A stretch of DNA of 64,000 bases from Symsagittifera roscoffensis (GCF_963678635.1 NC_087068.1:28584318-28648317); one strand, 5' to 3'; positions 1 to 12,310 are shown, counted from the first letter of the stretch. The notes: generated by a model not told the origin, from the sequence alone. Numbers and translations: made by a program.

Positions 1-1022
1 TCTAAACTTTGCGGTCTTGTGTCCTTGTTTCTAGCTATCCGGGGACTAGTTTCTTACGGAATCTGTTTAGAGCTCGCTTGCCTCCTTGTTTGTCCAATTT
101 TTTTCTTTGTTGTTCAACCAGCTTTTGGTATTTTGTTTCACTAGATTATCGCATGTTATCGGGTAAACGTGACAACCCCATTCCATCGACTGCTTCTCAG
201 TTTCTCTCTTAACAATTGCTACGCTACGCCGAGTTCTCGTCGGATGTTAAACATGTTCTGGTTTCCGGTGCTGTTTTGTCATCTTCTTCAGGTCCGCTTT
301 CATTATGTATCTAGTATTTGTCCAGGACAGTTGGCAGCTTCTTGTACTGAAACTCGTGCCATGGTCGTGACTTGCAAGCATTGAGCATAGTGCTTATGAC
401 AGTGACTCGGACGACTTTTTTTTTGCTTTTTGTTTTCCTCGCAAAATCAGGTACCACAAATAATGATCGGACTGGTTTGAGTGATATAGCATATCAAAGT
501 CCTTTTAGTCGTGACCGTATATGTTTACAATAGCTTATTTAAGCTTAATATAATAAGGTGACCCTATATGTTTACAAAAGCTTAATTAAGCCTAATTTCA
601 GCCGTTAAAACAGTTATATTCAAGTAAAGGTAATTTCTAGAGATTTTTAGCGCAATTTTGGTGGGAATCAAAAACTTGAAAATTAAGAAATTTAATTTTT
701 TTTTTTCGTTTTTCTTGTCATTTTTCTTCAAAAACTGTTTTCCAAATGACCTATTTTACTATGACATTCAAATATGCCTTAATTCAGTTTTTTCGTTCAG
801 ATTTTTTAAATCTCAGCAAGTAGAAAAAAAATGGCACCAATTTGTAAAAAAATATATATATTTTTTTGTATTTTCTAAGACTGTGATCGGAACATTCTGC
901 GCTACATGCACAGTAACCGGCTATCATTGTTTTTATCTGAGTTTGAACCTCCATTTGCGTCTTATGCATCAAAGGTGGTACCATTTACATCTTTTTGCCA
1001 TTTTGTCTTGCTGTTAGATTCG

Positions 1023-1950
1023 TATCTGTTTTTAACATGTCCGAAAAGCACTGAAATTGAGGTCTAGGTAGTTCCAGACTCGCAATTTGACCTCTTGATG
1101 ATTTATTTGACGAAATGTTTCAAAGTTGCAAAGTTTTTGAAATATAATTAGTAGCAAAAATTTCGGACAGACAAAAATATTTAAAATGAGCAATCAGTGC
1201 TTTTTGACATTTTTTGCATGCAAAATCTGAAGCCGAACAAATCTTGAACTTTTTGTCAGGCCAAACTCAAAATGCGAGATCGTCGGATATCCGAAGATTA
1301 TGCTAGCCTAGTTTTTAAATACTGCAATGAACATCCAGATTTTACTATAAAACAGTTAGCAAAGTTAGTTTAAAAACGAAACACAGAATAAAAAACAGAT
1401 GAGGCCGCATCAAAAAAAAAACGGCACTGAAGATGATCAAATCATTTAAAATTTGGAAACTAATCGCAGAAAAACAATAACCACCCTGAGTAGTAATTTT
1501 CCGGTTTCAAGGTTCCCTATTCGACGCTTCGGATGCAATTGCCCGCCGTGGTTATAATTTTCGAGCTAAACTCTGCTTTATGAACTTTCGACGTTATGTT
1601 TATTTCAGTTTTTATTTCCGCTGATGTCTAGACAGTTGCTCTTTTTAATTAAGGCTGTCTGTCTTCAAACGGTTTCAAATGTTAACAGAGTGCATAGCTT
1701 GCTTAAAACAGTTTCATTGTTTTGTGGATGGATTCTTGCTATCAGTCGACGTGATCAAAGGTGTGCCTGAAAATTGAAGTAAAATGTATATTAACAAGAT
1801 TACAAGATTATATTATGTTCTTGTCTGTTTTTAACGTATCCGAAAAGGCACTGAATTTGAAGTAAAGCTAGTTCCAGTTTCCCAATGTGACTTCTTAATG
1901 ATTGTTTTGACGAAATATTTCAAAATTTCGAAAATTTTGCAACACATTTT
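1023..1950. repeat. Diverged direct repeat pair of about 110 bp
   Basis: The segments at about 1023-1140 and 1823-1950 align in the same orientation. They share 'ctgtttttaac', 'tccgaaaa', 'gcactgaa', 'tagttcca' and 'tttgacgaaat' in the same order and spacing, with substitutions and small gaps. They may be two remnants of one dispersed repeat. Nothing between them looks coding. Confidence 0.55.
1260..1373 (+). other. Small exon-like ORF of 33 codons
   Basis: An ATG at 1272 opens 33 codons to a TAA at 1371. A splice-acceptor-like TTTTGTCAG ends 12 bases before the ATG. The translation contains SEDYASLVFKYCNEHPDFT and then IKQLAKLV, which has the feel of the first helices of a helix-turn-helix DNA-binding domain such as those in mariner-type transposases. 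No downstream continuation in one frame is visible. It could be a transposase remnant, a first exon whose donor is not obvious, or chance. Confidence 0.2.
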
Positions 1951-2312
1951 AAAATATTTCAAATTTGTTGCAACCCAAAATATTTTAAAATTTTAACAGT
2001 CAGCATAGTTGCTTAAAACAGTTTCCTTGCTTTGTCAACCAACTTTTGCTATTACTTGTCTTAATTTACATTTTTTTTCGATTAGTGGAGTGCTTGAAAG
2101 CTTAAACCTCTGGCGAATTTTTACGAGCGGCCGAAATAACTTCAAGTGTTTTGAATAATTTCCAAGTTTTTTTGCATGAGAGTTCGCGCAGGGTATTTTT
2201 TCTAAACTCGACGAGCTAATAAAAGAATTGATAATTTTTGCAAGATAAGCTACTGACTTGAGATACCTTTCAGTTTTTTTGGTAACTGATTTATGCTATT
2301 ACAAACATGATT

Positions 2313-5300
2313 TATGTCCAAGTTTTTTCGCTTGAGGGCTTGCCTTACCTCAAAGTTCTTTTGTCGGGAACTGTTTCAAACTATCAAAACTACTTAAATA
2401 CGTCAAAATTCAATAGACTTTTTTTTGCGAATAGATTCAAACAATCAAAGGTAATTGAAGTGTGTGACAGCTTTTTAAAAACATATTTTTTCTGCAACCT
2501 GTTCAGGCTATCAAAGCAAATCCAAACATGTCAATTTTTCATTGCCTGAAAAGATTGTATAAAAAATAAGGCTGTCGAAAATCCTTTTTGGTGAACTGTA
2601 AAATATTTCCGCAATTGTTAATGTTATTCAAACTTTTTGAATTCATTTGAGTTTGACTTCATTTGCAAATAACATGTATGCAAAATTTACAGTTGATGAA
2701 AAAGTTTTGACAAAAATAATAATCTTTGTAATAAGAATGAATAAGAATAATAAGAATGAATGACCATAAAAATAGGTTGACCGCGCTAATTTTTTCTAAA
2801 ATTCATCCGCAAAAATTCTCGAAATCGTCAATTGTTCTTTGTTTATTTTTCTTTTTTTTTCTGTTACTCAATTTAGCTTTCCCTTGCGATTAGCAAGGGT
2901 ATTGCAATCGGGTTCTAGACTTCTTCTCGTAACTAACTTTGTTCACAAAATGGGCAAAATTACAAATAGTAAATTTACTCATGTACCAACTATATAGAGG
3001 TAGTACTTGTCTTTTCTCTTGGAAAGCCTGCAAAAGACAGATTTCGAGCATGTTTGTATTTTAAACATCCCGTCTATTGGAAATTTGATTTTTATGTCGG
3101 TTGTACTACAACTCGATTTTAAAATACATAAGTTTCCTTTTTTCCGGCTGGATGGGTTTCAGGCTGTTTTACATTGGCTTAGTCGCCTCATATTTCGTCT
3201 TTTGATAGCCGAAAACTTTTTATGTGGTGATATGTACTTGTTTTGAGAAATAGGGGGACTTAATAACTTTTTGGTTTTTGAGTCTTTGAATTATTTTTTT
3301 GGCTTGGAGGGTTTCTGCTGAGGAGTTTTCGATTTTGTTCCAGCTTAGTAAGTTTTTTCCGATGCTGCTTCCAAACTCTATTGTGTTGGCATGTTGTGTT
3401 TGATTTTTTTTTGGTTTGGAGGGTTTCTGCTGAGGTGTTTTCGATTTTGCTACAGCTTAGATTTTGTTCCAGTATGTTTTTTTTTCAAAATAGCTTTCTT
3501 CATTTTGATAAATTTACATTTTCAAAATTTTCCATTTTTTTTACCAAGCGTCTTCCTTGTGTTGTCGCAAAAATTGCGAGGCTCTGCTTCGCCTGTTTAC
3601 TACAATTTATGTGACAAGGTGGTTGAAAACATATTTCTGACCATGAAGCTGACGTGTTCAAAGCTTGTTCAGTGCTGACTTGTTGAAGGCTAATTCATAA
3701 TAACGATACGAAGCTTCGTGTTTGGCTTTTCAACGGTGTTTAAGGTTTTTTGCTCTGAAAAGTTGCCTGGCTGATCGTTGTTGCACAAAAGCATTTTGAA
3801 GTTGTTGCCTCATAGTTTTATACCCTTGCGATGAGGGGTACTATCAGTAGCGGATTAAGGGAAGGAGGGCGACCCCCCCCCCCTCCCTCAGGGATTCGGC
3901 CTCCTGCCGACCCATAGAGTCCCCCTTTGTACTATTTTAAGATATCCATTTTTGCCTGACTGACCTGAAAATTTTTCTAAAGGAGCTTTTGGCGCCAATC
4001 TCTTCTTTTCTATTTTTTTAAAACTTGCCTGCGGCGCCAAAAAGTTGGTCAAATTAGAGTCTTAATAATGGTTTGTGAGAGCTCAGAAAATCAATTTGGT
4101 CGACCTAAAAAAAAGGTCAACAAAATTTTCAATTTTTTTTTGAAAACCCGCCCCCCTCAGAAATTCCTAGATCCGCGCTTGGGTACTATACTTTTCCCAA
4201 TATCAACTCTGCATACCGAAATCGCGGATGTTTCTCAGTGCTAACTTATTCAATTTTTTGAAAATTAAATTTTTTATCACCAGTTGTTATTTGAGATTGC
4301 TATTGGCAGCATATCGACAAGCATAAAATACGGCTAGCATAAAAGTTTCGAACGTGAAAATTGTTCAGAAGGTTTTTTTGGCTTAAATGGATTCGGGTTA
4401 TGTGATTATGAATTAGTCACCTTATAATGCGTCAATTAAAGGGGAAACAGATTATTATGCTTCCAATTTCTTAACTTTGTTTCGGTTCAACAGACGACCA
4501 AGTACCGCACGGTAGATTTTTCTGGTTTTTAATAGCGCTGGCTGTTGTCGGTTGTGTTTCTCGTTATGTTTTCCTCAAATTTAAGAAATTTCGAGATAGC
4601 CATGAAATTTAGTAGATGTAGTTTTTTTGACATTTCAAATTATGTTTTCTATTTTGCAATGCTATGTTGGCAGTGTTTTGCTAACGGTGCGAAGCACCTA
4701 AAAATTCGACTACACTAAAAATTGCAGTGAGGTTGCAAGAATTTGGAACAAAAAATTATATTAATAAAGAGCAAATTACCTATTTCAGAATAATTTTGCA
4801 TGCAAAAGCTAAATTTAAGACAGAAAGTGTTTCAAGGTCACCTGAAAATTCAAGTTTGCATGAAAAAATAGTTCAAAAATGGCAGGTTGCACTTTTTAAT
4901 TAATTTTACCGATTCCAAATTTTGAACATTTATTCAAGTGGTCATTTATATATTGACATTGACTTACAAATTAAGTTGTCTATCGGTTTCCTTTTCAACT
5001 ACATTTCAAAATTTTTAAAAACGTAAGAAAATCGTTACTTTTGCTATACTTTATAATTTTATCGAACAACCGCATGTAGCAAGGTCGCCTGTAACACGAA
5101 GTTTGCTAGAAAATTTTTGCCAAGATTCGCGCTAGCTCTAGTTGGAGATGATCTTTTAGCACCTTTTAGCTTAATATTGTTAGTAAGATGAACAGAATCC
5201 TCTAGTTATCAATTCCATTGGAGGGTTGTATTTTGTTTTGCTGTATTTTGTTTTGATTTTTTTCAGTGATGAGGGATAATTTGTCTCACGCAAATGAAAA

Positions 5301-6124
5301 AAACTTAGTTAACGGAATACAAATTGAAAAACCATCATGTTTATAAAAATGCACCGTTTCTTGTCGGAAATTGAATCTGAGTAGGTGAACTGAATTTTGA
5401 AAGTGAGGTCCGTTCATTCCTGAATTTGTGCTTTTGAGAGCCGAACTGGCGTGATTAAGTAAATGGTAAGAGTGTTGTTATTTTTAAACGTCGGAATGTA
5501 AGTTCACGCCGCACCTTATGATTTCGACGGCGAATAACCGCGAATACGAAATCTCAGCAAATCAGAGAGTCCAACATGTATGCTTTTGTTCACGCTCTTC
5601 CGAACTTGGTACTCTTTCGTCAGCTGATAAGAATGTGACCTATTGGTCTGAACAATATCAGCGTTATATGCAAGTTGAGTTGGTATAAATTTCTTTTCTA
5701 GATAATTCCTTGGCTCTCGGTTATATATAAAATGGCACATTGAACAAGAAAAGTGCAACGTGTACCATGACGTCGTTGTAACGTAAATAGATCTGATTTG
5801 TTTGTTTGTTTGTTGCAAATAGTCTAAAGCCGAGAAATCGTACCATAATTTACCAGATTTCAATACAACACAGTTTGATAACTCAAAGCATAAAATTTAA
5901 CTTGCTAGTTCGCATTTTATTCTTCGCCACGCTAAACAGAAGGTTAGCTTGACTTTTGTTCATTTTTTCTGAGTTGACTTTTGTTTTGAATAGAAAGAAA
6001 TCAGCTCTTGGTTGAATTGGCGGTTCTTGCTTCTTTGAAAATTAGTCGTTCTCTCGTTTTCAGAAGTGAATTGAAAACTCATTCTTCAACCAAACATGCA
6101 GATCTTTGTCAAAACCCTCACCGG
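2313..6124. repeat. 3.8-kb segmental duplication, copy A
   Basis: This block matches 8886-12639 almost base for base in the same orientation, with scattered substitutions and a net length difference of about 58 bp; one clear gap in copy B lies near 11150. It begins at 'tatgtccaag' and ends inside ubiquitin codon 10 at 'caccgg'. It includes a hAT MITE (3845-4181) and the ubiquitin 5' flank (TATA-like element near 5692, CRE-like TGACGTCG at 5768). Apparent open frames inside it are T-rich and low-complexity, or lie in the promoter region, and do not look like genes. Confidence 0.92.
3845..4181 (+). mobile_element. hAT-type MITE with 8-bp target duplication
   Basis: Terminal inverted repeats are imperfect: CAGTAGCGGATTAAGG at the left, and the complement of TCCTAGATCCGCGCTTG at the right. 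Both ends are flanked by the 8-bp direct repeat GGTACTAT (3837-3844 and 4182-4189). The 8-bp duplication and the CAGxGGCGGAT-type terminus are typical of hAT non-autonomous elements. The interior carries the family's landmarks: 'cagggattcg', 'gagtccccctttg', 'ggcgccaa' and 'ggtcgacctaaaa'. It has no coding capacity. Confidence 0.85.
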
Positions 6125-6319
6125 GATAAACTTATTTCAAATAAACTTATTTCAAAACTTTCAATTACAAGTACTACTGGTAACTGGACTTACCATCTTC
6201 CAGCTGTTTTCCAGCGAAGATCAGTCGCTGTTGGTCTGGGGGAATTCCCTCTTTGTCTTGAATCTTAGCCTTCACGTTGTCAATAGTATCCGAGGGTTCT
6301 ACCTCCAACGTGATGGTCT
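6096..6319. pseudogene. Chimeric ubiquitin fragment: 5' end plus inverted exon 2/intron 2
   Basis: Positions 6096-6124 are the first codons of ubiquitin ([10 protein letters not shown]), identical to 12611-12639. At 6125 the sequence switches to the reverse complement of polyubiquitin intron 2 and exon 2 (source about 12952-13133) and runs to 6319. The junction shows short CGG homology, followed by a tandem duplication of about 15 bp containing 'ataaacttatttca'. A 15-bp inverted repeat, GTTGGTCTGGGGGAA (6230-6244 against 6333-6347), spans the far breakpoint. It cannot encode ubiquitin. It is a rearrangement scar joining copy A to the LINE. Confidence 0.88.
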
Positions 6320-7614
6320 GTTCTGTTGGGCGTTCCCCCAGACCAACGATACTGCTCGGAGAGCTGGTTGCCCACTCGACAGGCGTACTCTGTGTGTTCG
6401 TGTAAGCCTTTCAGTGTCCGGAGCATGTGGCCATTTTTTCGCATTCCCTTCCTTTCCATAATTTCCCACATTGCGTCGCGCTGTGTCGATGGGTAAGCCT
6501 TTCTTAGGTCCATTAATCCTGCCATTGGCGTTTCCTCCTCATCTTGTATTTCGTGGTTCCGCTCTTGGCATTCCTCGAACACTCTGCGTATAACATGGAT
6601 TGCGTCTTCAGTTCCCATTCCTCTCCGGAAGCCAAATTGTGTTGCAGACAGAATGTTTGTTCCTTCTGCCCATTTGCCCAGCCTGCTCGCGCAAATTCTA
6701 GCCACAATCTTTGATAACATTGGTAGGAGTACTACGCCTCGGTAGCTGTCTAGGCTCGCTCGGTCTCCTTTGCCCTTATAAAGAGAGCATTGAATCCCGA
6801 CTTTCACTAGGTTTTCCCACTGTTCCGCAGGCTTAGTCCATATCTGTTTTACCAATTGTATCGTGGCTTCCACAATGGCCTGACCTCCATACTTAATATA
6901 CTCAATCCTGACATTGTCTTTCCCACCCGCCTTGTTCTTGGTGTTGACTATTGCTGTTTCAATCTCTTGATCTCCTGGTACCTCATCCAGGCAGTCGGCC
7001 CAAGCTTCGTCCCATGCCCTGGACACGCGGTCTATCGCATCTCTGCTCACTTCTCCCCGCGTTGCACTGATTTTCTCATAGTGCTGCTTGCATTGCTCTG
7101 GCGTAAATAGGTTAGTGTTAGTCGACTGTGGTGCTCTACTGGCCGACCTAGAGCCCAGCCTATTGAGAATGCTGTACATTGCTCCTAAGTCTCCTCTGCG
7201 TGAGGCCTGTACCGATTCCTCAATCACAGTATCCCAGTATTCTGTTTCCCACTGTCTCTTTTTCTTCCGGATCTTCTTCATTTCTCCCATCAATCCAAAA
7301 AGTCGGACTGCTTCGGCTCCCGTTTCAGCTCTCATCCTTTCCAGAAGTTCGTGTCTTTTTGCCGCCATCGATTTGAGCTCATCTTCATGCATTACCCGCA
7401 ATGGCTCATCCACTTGACGTGCTCTCACTCCTAGTTTCTCTTCCGCTACCTTTTGCGCAACTTGAGCAACTGCCTCCCAGGTTTTCGGCTGTTCCCCCAT
7501 CATTTGATGTTGCATCGCCTCCTCGAATTCAAACCTCCTCTGTTTGACTTCCTCGTCATTCCAGCGCCCATGTAATTTTTCTATGTTCACCTTTCTGGCT
7601 GTTTTCTTGTACAC
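6320..7614 (-). pseudogene. LINE reverse transcriptase, truncated before the catalytic YADD
   Basis: The frame starts near 7614 with a charged linker (about 1-200 aa) and enters RT with YKGKGDRASLDSYRGVVLLP, then ATQFGFRRGMGTEDAI and the motif-A aspartate in AGLMDLRKAYPS (Asp about 369). It then runs out of LINE sequence at about residue 430. The next codons are ubiquitin exon 2 read in the wrong frame, ending at a stop near 6280. Motif B and the YADD box are absent, so the enzyme cannot be active. RTE/BovB-like assignment rests on the overall motif wording; a related clade is possible. Confidence 0.85.
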
Positions 7615-7615
7615 C

Positions 7616-8809
7616 TTTTTTTGTATTCTCTGTTACTATCGTCGCTTCCTTTGGCAGGTGGTCCGTACCCGGTGTGCACAATTGGACACCCTTTGTTCGC
7701 ACTCTCTTCACCTTGGCTCTCTGGGAAAGGCGCCCCACAAAGCCGTCCAATTCGTACCACTTTCCGCTCATCCTTCGAAGCCACGTGCCTCGTTTCTTCT
7801 GGCCAAAGAAAGAGTTCCAGTAACACAACCCGTTGAACTGTAACCACTCTCTCATTTGCGATCCAGTGTGCGTGTCCGCCTCTAATCCAAACCTACCAGT
7901 TGCGCTCTCCTCTTCGTCTTCCTCTTGTGTCCTCCCGCCAATCTGCGCGTTGAAGTCTCCTCCCAATAAGAGGAAGCTTCTCGTTGGTACTGTAGAGACT
8001 ACACCCTCAAGATCCTGCCAGAACAGCCGTCTTTGCTCTTTATCCCTCCTCCGTGACGTCGGTGCGTACGCAGATACTATGGTCCAATCTCCAAATGTGA
8101 CATTGCTAATTCGGTTTGAGTGGCTGCACGTGCTTCCGTCTAATCGCCATCTCGTCGACCATTCGGGGTTAAGCAAAATGCCTGTCTTCCGGCCATGAAT
8201 GAATGTCCAGTCGTCGATTTCCAAGTGTCCGTTGCATTCTGCATTGCTGTCTGTCACCATCACCACTGTCCATCCGTTTTCCTGGCTTCTTTTGACCAAC
8301 GTTTTCAGCTTTGACTGATTCCCATTCACGCTCATGGCCTGTACGTTCCAGGTTGCTACCCGTACTTCCTTTTCGGCCTGCCAGCATGGCCTGCTCCATC
8401 TCAGGCTCTTTTGGTGGGCTATCATCGCGGCTTTTCGTCCCTTGCTCTTCTGTTGTGCCCTCTTTGAGTCCACTTTCTCTCTTCTCCTCTCCGTTCTTGC
8501 TGTTCCCCTCCGGAAGAACCAAGCATCGCCCCCTGGTTCCCTCTTGTCGCACCTCCGTCTGGTTCCCCTTTCCCCTCCCCCGTGACATTGGCCTCTATGG
8601 ATTTTAGGTCTCCGGCAGGTCAGCCATGCCCGCTTCAGACCACTCTTTAAGCCAGATGAAGGAAGATTCCAACGGTCATCAGAATTTCTGCCCCTCACTG
8701 TGTTGCTCATTGAGTTTGTGTTGTACAGGAAGCTGCTGAGACAGCTTGCCCCATCAGGGGCTCCTTTTGCCGAGAACAGGTCTTCAGTATGCTCAAGTGT
8801 GAGCCTCAT
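7616..8809 (-). pseudogene. LINE endonuclease domain (APE-like), frame broken at its end
   Basis: The frame opens at 8809 with about 150 residues of basic, low-homology leader. The endonuclease domain follows: VATWNVQAM (Asn about 155), VSAYAPT (Tyr about 248), LLLGGDFNAQIG (Asp 285, Asn 287), YELDGF (Asp 355) and the terminal GTDH (Asp 383, His 384). The glutamate usually found in a LQE-type motif is not obvious; VTDSNA occupies that place, so catalysis may be impaired. The frame leaves the RT frame at a run of seven A residues (plus-strand T run 7616-7622). Removing one A would join the two frames. This is consistent with a single-base expansion, or with a sequencing error in a homopolymer. 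Confidence 0.82.
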
Positions 8810-10413
8810 ACCTCGCCCTCGTTTCCACTGGCCGCCCGCTTGGAGGACTTCAACACAATGGCCAGTTTCTTATCCAAGTTTTTTCTATGTCCAAGTTTTT
8901 TCGCTTGAGGGCTTGCCTTACCTCAAAGTTCTTTTGTCGGGAACTGTTTCAAACTATCAAAACTACTTAAATACGTCAAAATTCAATAGACTTTTTTTGC
9001 GAATAGATTCAAACAATCAAAGGTAATTGAAGTGTGTGACAGCTTTTCAAAAACATATTTTTTCTGCAACCTGTTCAGGCTATCAAAGCAAATCCAAACA
9101 TGTCAATTTTTCATTGCCTGAAAAGATTGTATAAAAAATAAGGCTGTCGAAAATCCTTTTTGGTGAACTGTAAAATATTTCCGCAATTGTTAATGTTATT
9201 CAAACTTTTTGAATTCATTTGAGTTTGACTTCATTTGCAAATAACATGTATGCAAAATTTACAGTTGATGAAAAAGTTTTGACAAAAATAATAATCTTTG
9301 TAATAAGAATGAATAAGAATAATAAGAATGAATGACCATAAAAATAGGTTGACCGCGCTAATTTTTTCTAAAATTCATCCGCAAAAATTCTCGAAATCGT
9401 CAATTGTTCTTTTTGTTTATTTTTCTTTTTTTTTCTGTTACTCAATTTAGCTTTCCCTTGCGATTAGCAAGGGTATTGCAATCGGGTTCTAGACTTCTTC
9501 TCGTAACTGTGTTCACAAAATGGGCAAAATTACACATAGTAAATTTACTCATGTACCAACTATATAGAGGTAGTACTTGTCTTTTCTCTGGGAAAGCCTG
9601 CAAAAGACAGATTTCGAGCATGTTTGTATTTTAAACATCCCGTCTATTGGAAATTTGATTTTTATGTCGGTTGTACTACAACTCGAATTTAAAATACATA
9701 AGTTTCCTTTTTTCCGGCTGGATGGGTTTCAGGCTGTTTTACATTGGCTTAGTCGCCTCATATTTCGTCTTTTGATAGCCGAAAACTTTTTATGTGGTGA
9801 TATGTACTTGTTTTGAGAAATAGGGGGACTTAATAACTTTTTGGTTTTTGAGTCTTTGAATTATTTTTTTTGGCTTGGAGGGTTTCTGCTGAGGAGTTTT
9901 CGATTTTGTTCCAGCTTAGTAAGTTTTTTCCGATGCTGCTTCCAAACTCTATTGTGTTGGCATGTTGTGTTTGATTTTTTTTTGGTTTGGAGGGTTTCTG
10001 CTGAGGTGTTTTCGATTTTGCTACAGCTTAGATTTTGTTCCAGTATGTTTTTTTTTCAAAATAACTTTCTTCATTTTGATAAATTTACATTTTCAAAATT
10101 TTCCATTTTTTTTACCAAGCGTCTTCCTTGTGTTGTCGCAAAAATTGCGAGGCTCTGCTTCGCCTGTTTACTACAATTTATGTGACAAGGTGGTTGAAAA
10201 CATATTTCTGACCATGAAGCTGACGTGTTCAAAGCTTGTTCAGTGCTGACTTGTTGAAGGCTAATTCATAATAACGATACGAAGCTTCGTGTTTGGCTTT
10301 TCAACGGTGTTTAAGGTTTTTTGCTCTGAAAAGTTGCCTGGCTGATCGTTGTTGCACAAAAGCATTTTGAAGTTGTTGCCTCATAGTTTTATACCCTTGC
10401 GATGAGGTACTAT

Positions 10414-10751
10414 CAGTAGCGGATTAAGGGAAGGAGGGCGACCCCCCCCCCCTCCCTCAGGGATTCGGCCTCCTGCCGACCCATAGAGTCCCCCTTTGTA
10501 CTATTTTAAGATATCCATTTTTGCCTGACTGACCTGAAAATTTTTCTAAAGGAGCCTTTGGCGCCAATCTCTTCTTTTCTATTTTTTTTAAAACTTGCCT
10601 GCGGCGCCAAAAAGTTGGTCAAATTAGAGTCTTAATAATGGTTTGTGAGAGCTCAGAAAATCAATTTGGTCGACCTAAAAAAAAGGTCAACAAAATTTTC
10701 AATTTTTTTTTGAAAACCCGCCCCCTTCAGAAATTCCTAGATCCGCGCTTG
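10414..10751 (+). mobile_element. hAT-type MITE, duplicated copy of 3845-4181
   Basis: Same element as at 3845-4181, with the same 8-bp flanks GGTACTAT (10406-10413 and 10752-10759). Because both the insertion and its target duplication are shared, the MITE inserted before the segmental duplication. The two copies differ by only a few bases, so the duplication is young relative to the diverged dispersed copies at 46-61 kb. Confidence 0.85.
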
Positions 10752-12208
10752 GGTACTATACTTTTCCCAATATCAACTCTGCATGCCGAAATCGCGGATG
10801 TTTCTCAGTGCTAACTTATTCAATTTTTTGAAAATTAAATTTTTTATCACCAGTTGTTATTTGAGATTGCTATTGGCAGCATATCGACAAGCATAAAATA
10901 CGACTAGCATAAAAGTTTCGAACGTGAAAATTGTTCAGAAGGTTTTTTTGGCTTAAATGGATTCGGGTTATGTGATTATGAATTAGTCACCTGATAATGC
11001 GTCAATTAAAGGGGAAACAGATTATTATGCTTCCAATTTCTTAACTTTGTTTCGGTTCAACAGACGACCAAGTACCGCACGGTAGATTTTTCTGGTTTTT
11101 AATAGCGCTGGCTGTTGTCGGTTGTGTTTCTCGTTATATTTTCCTCAATATAATATTCCTCCTAAATTATGTTTTCTATTTTGCAATGCTATGTTGGCAG
11201 TGTTTTGCTAACGGTGCGAAGCACCTAAAAATTCGACTACACTAAAAATTGCAGTGAGGTTGTAAGAATTTGGAACAAAAAATTATATTAATAAAGAGCA
11301 AATTACCTATTTCAGAATAATTTTGCATGCAAAAGCTAAATTTAAGACAGAAAGTGTTTCAAGGTCACCTGAAAATTCAAGTTTGCATGAAAAAATAGTT
11401 CAAAAATGGCAGGTTGCACTTTTTAATTAATTTTGCCGATTCCAAATTTTGAACATTTATTCAAGTGGTCATTAATATATTGACATTGACTTACAAATTA
11501 AGTTGTCTATCGGTTTCCTTTTCAACTACATTTCAAAATTTTTAAAAACGTAAGAAAATCGTTACTTTTGCTATACTTTATAATTTTACCGAACAACCGC
11601 ATGTAGCAAGGTCGCCTGTAACACGAAGTTTGCTAGAAAATTTTTGCCAAGATTCGCGCTAGCTCTAGTTGGAGATGATCTTTTAGCACCTTTTAGCTTA
11701 ATATTGTTAGTAAGATGAACAGAATCTTCTAGTTATCAATTCCATTGGAGGGTTGTATTTTGTTTTGCTGTATTTTGTTTTGATTTTTTTCAGTGATGAG
11801 GGATAATTTGTCTCACGCAAATGAAAAAAACTTAGTTCACGGAATACAAATTGAAAAACCATCATGTTTATAAAAATGCACCGTTTCTTGTCGGAAATTG
11901 AATCTGAGTAGGTGAACTGAATTTTGAAAGTGAGGTCCGTTCATTCCTGAATTTGTGCTTTTGAGAGCCGAACTGGCGTGATTAAGTAAATGGTAAGAGT
12001 GTTGTTATTTTTAAACGTCGGAATGTAAGTTCACGCCGCACCTTATGATTTCGACGGCTAATAACCGCGAATACGAAATCTCGGCAAATCAGAGTCTAAC
12101 ATGTATGGTTTTGTTCACGCTCTTCCGAACTTGGTACTCTTTCGTCAGCTGATAAGAATGTGACCTATTGGTCTGAACAAGATCAGCGTTATATGCAAGT
12201 TGAGCTGG

Positions 12209-12310
12209 TATAAATTTCTCTTCTAGCTAATTCCTTAGCTCTCGTTTATTTTTAAAAGGCACATTGAACAAGAAAAGTGCAACGTGTACCATGACGTCGT
12301 TGTGACGTAA
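12209..12310 (+). promoter_or_regulatory. Polyubiquitin promoter: TATA-like box and two CRE-like sites
   Basis: TATAAAT lies at 12209-12215, about 400 bp before the start codon. TGACGTCG (12292-12299) and TGACGTAA (12303-12310) are CRE/ATF-type octamers spaced 11 bp apart. In copy A the first site is intact but the second reads TAACGTAA (5779-5786). A splice-acceptor-like TTTTCAG just before 12578 suggests a 5'-UTR intron (common in polyubiquitin genes) or trans-splicing. The transcription start is not determined. Confidence 0.45.

Larger units (their letters stand above)
1..2312. other. AT-rich non-coding lead-in
   Basis: No convincing gene is visible. The stretch is AT-rich with many T and A runs, and open frames are short and low-complexity. 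A short sequence with 'tatatgtttacaa' followed by 'agctta' occurs twice near 518-600. A roughly 110-bp direct repeat and one small exon-like segment inside it are listed separately. It ends where the 3.8-kb duplicated block begins. Confidence 0.6.
6320..8885 (-). mobile_element. GC-rich RTE/BovB-like LINE, 3'-truncated
   Basis: On the minus strand this region encodes an APE-type endonuclease followed by a reverse transcriptase, the order used by non-LTR retrotransposons. Base composition is clearly GC-richer than the AT-rich flanks, suggesting a recent or foreign arrival. The element stops inside the RT domain at 6320, where it meets the inverted ubiquitin fragment. LINE copies are normally truncated at the 5' end, so the missing 3' half points to a later rearrangement. 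The 5' end abuts copy B, where 'tccaagttttttc' is present twice in a row (about 8873-8900). Confidence 0.85.

Noticed and set aside
1260-1373. Mariner-type transposase gene
   Set aside because: Only a short helix-turn-helix-like stretch is visible; no catalytic DDE region or inverted ends.
3381-3678. Overlapping Phe-rich open frames, also present at 9962-10249
   Set aside because: T-rich DNA gives long Phe/Leu/Ser frames by chance; no start context, motif or frame preference.
5516-5863. 115-codon minus-strand open frame in the duplicated block
   Set aside because: It lies over the ubiquitin 5' flank, has no splice signals, and its frame is broken by indels in the otherwise near-identical copy B, so it is not conserved as coding.
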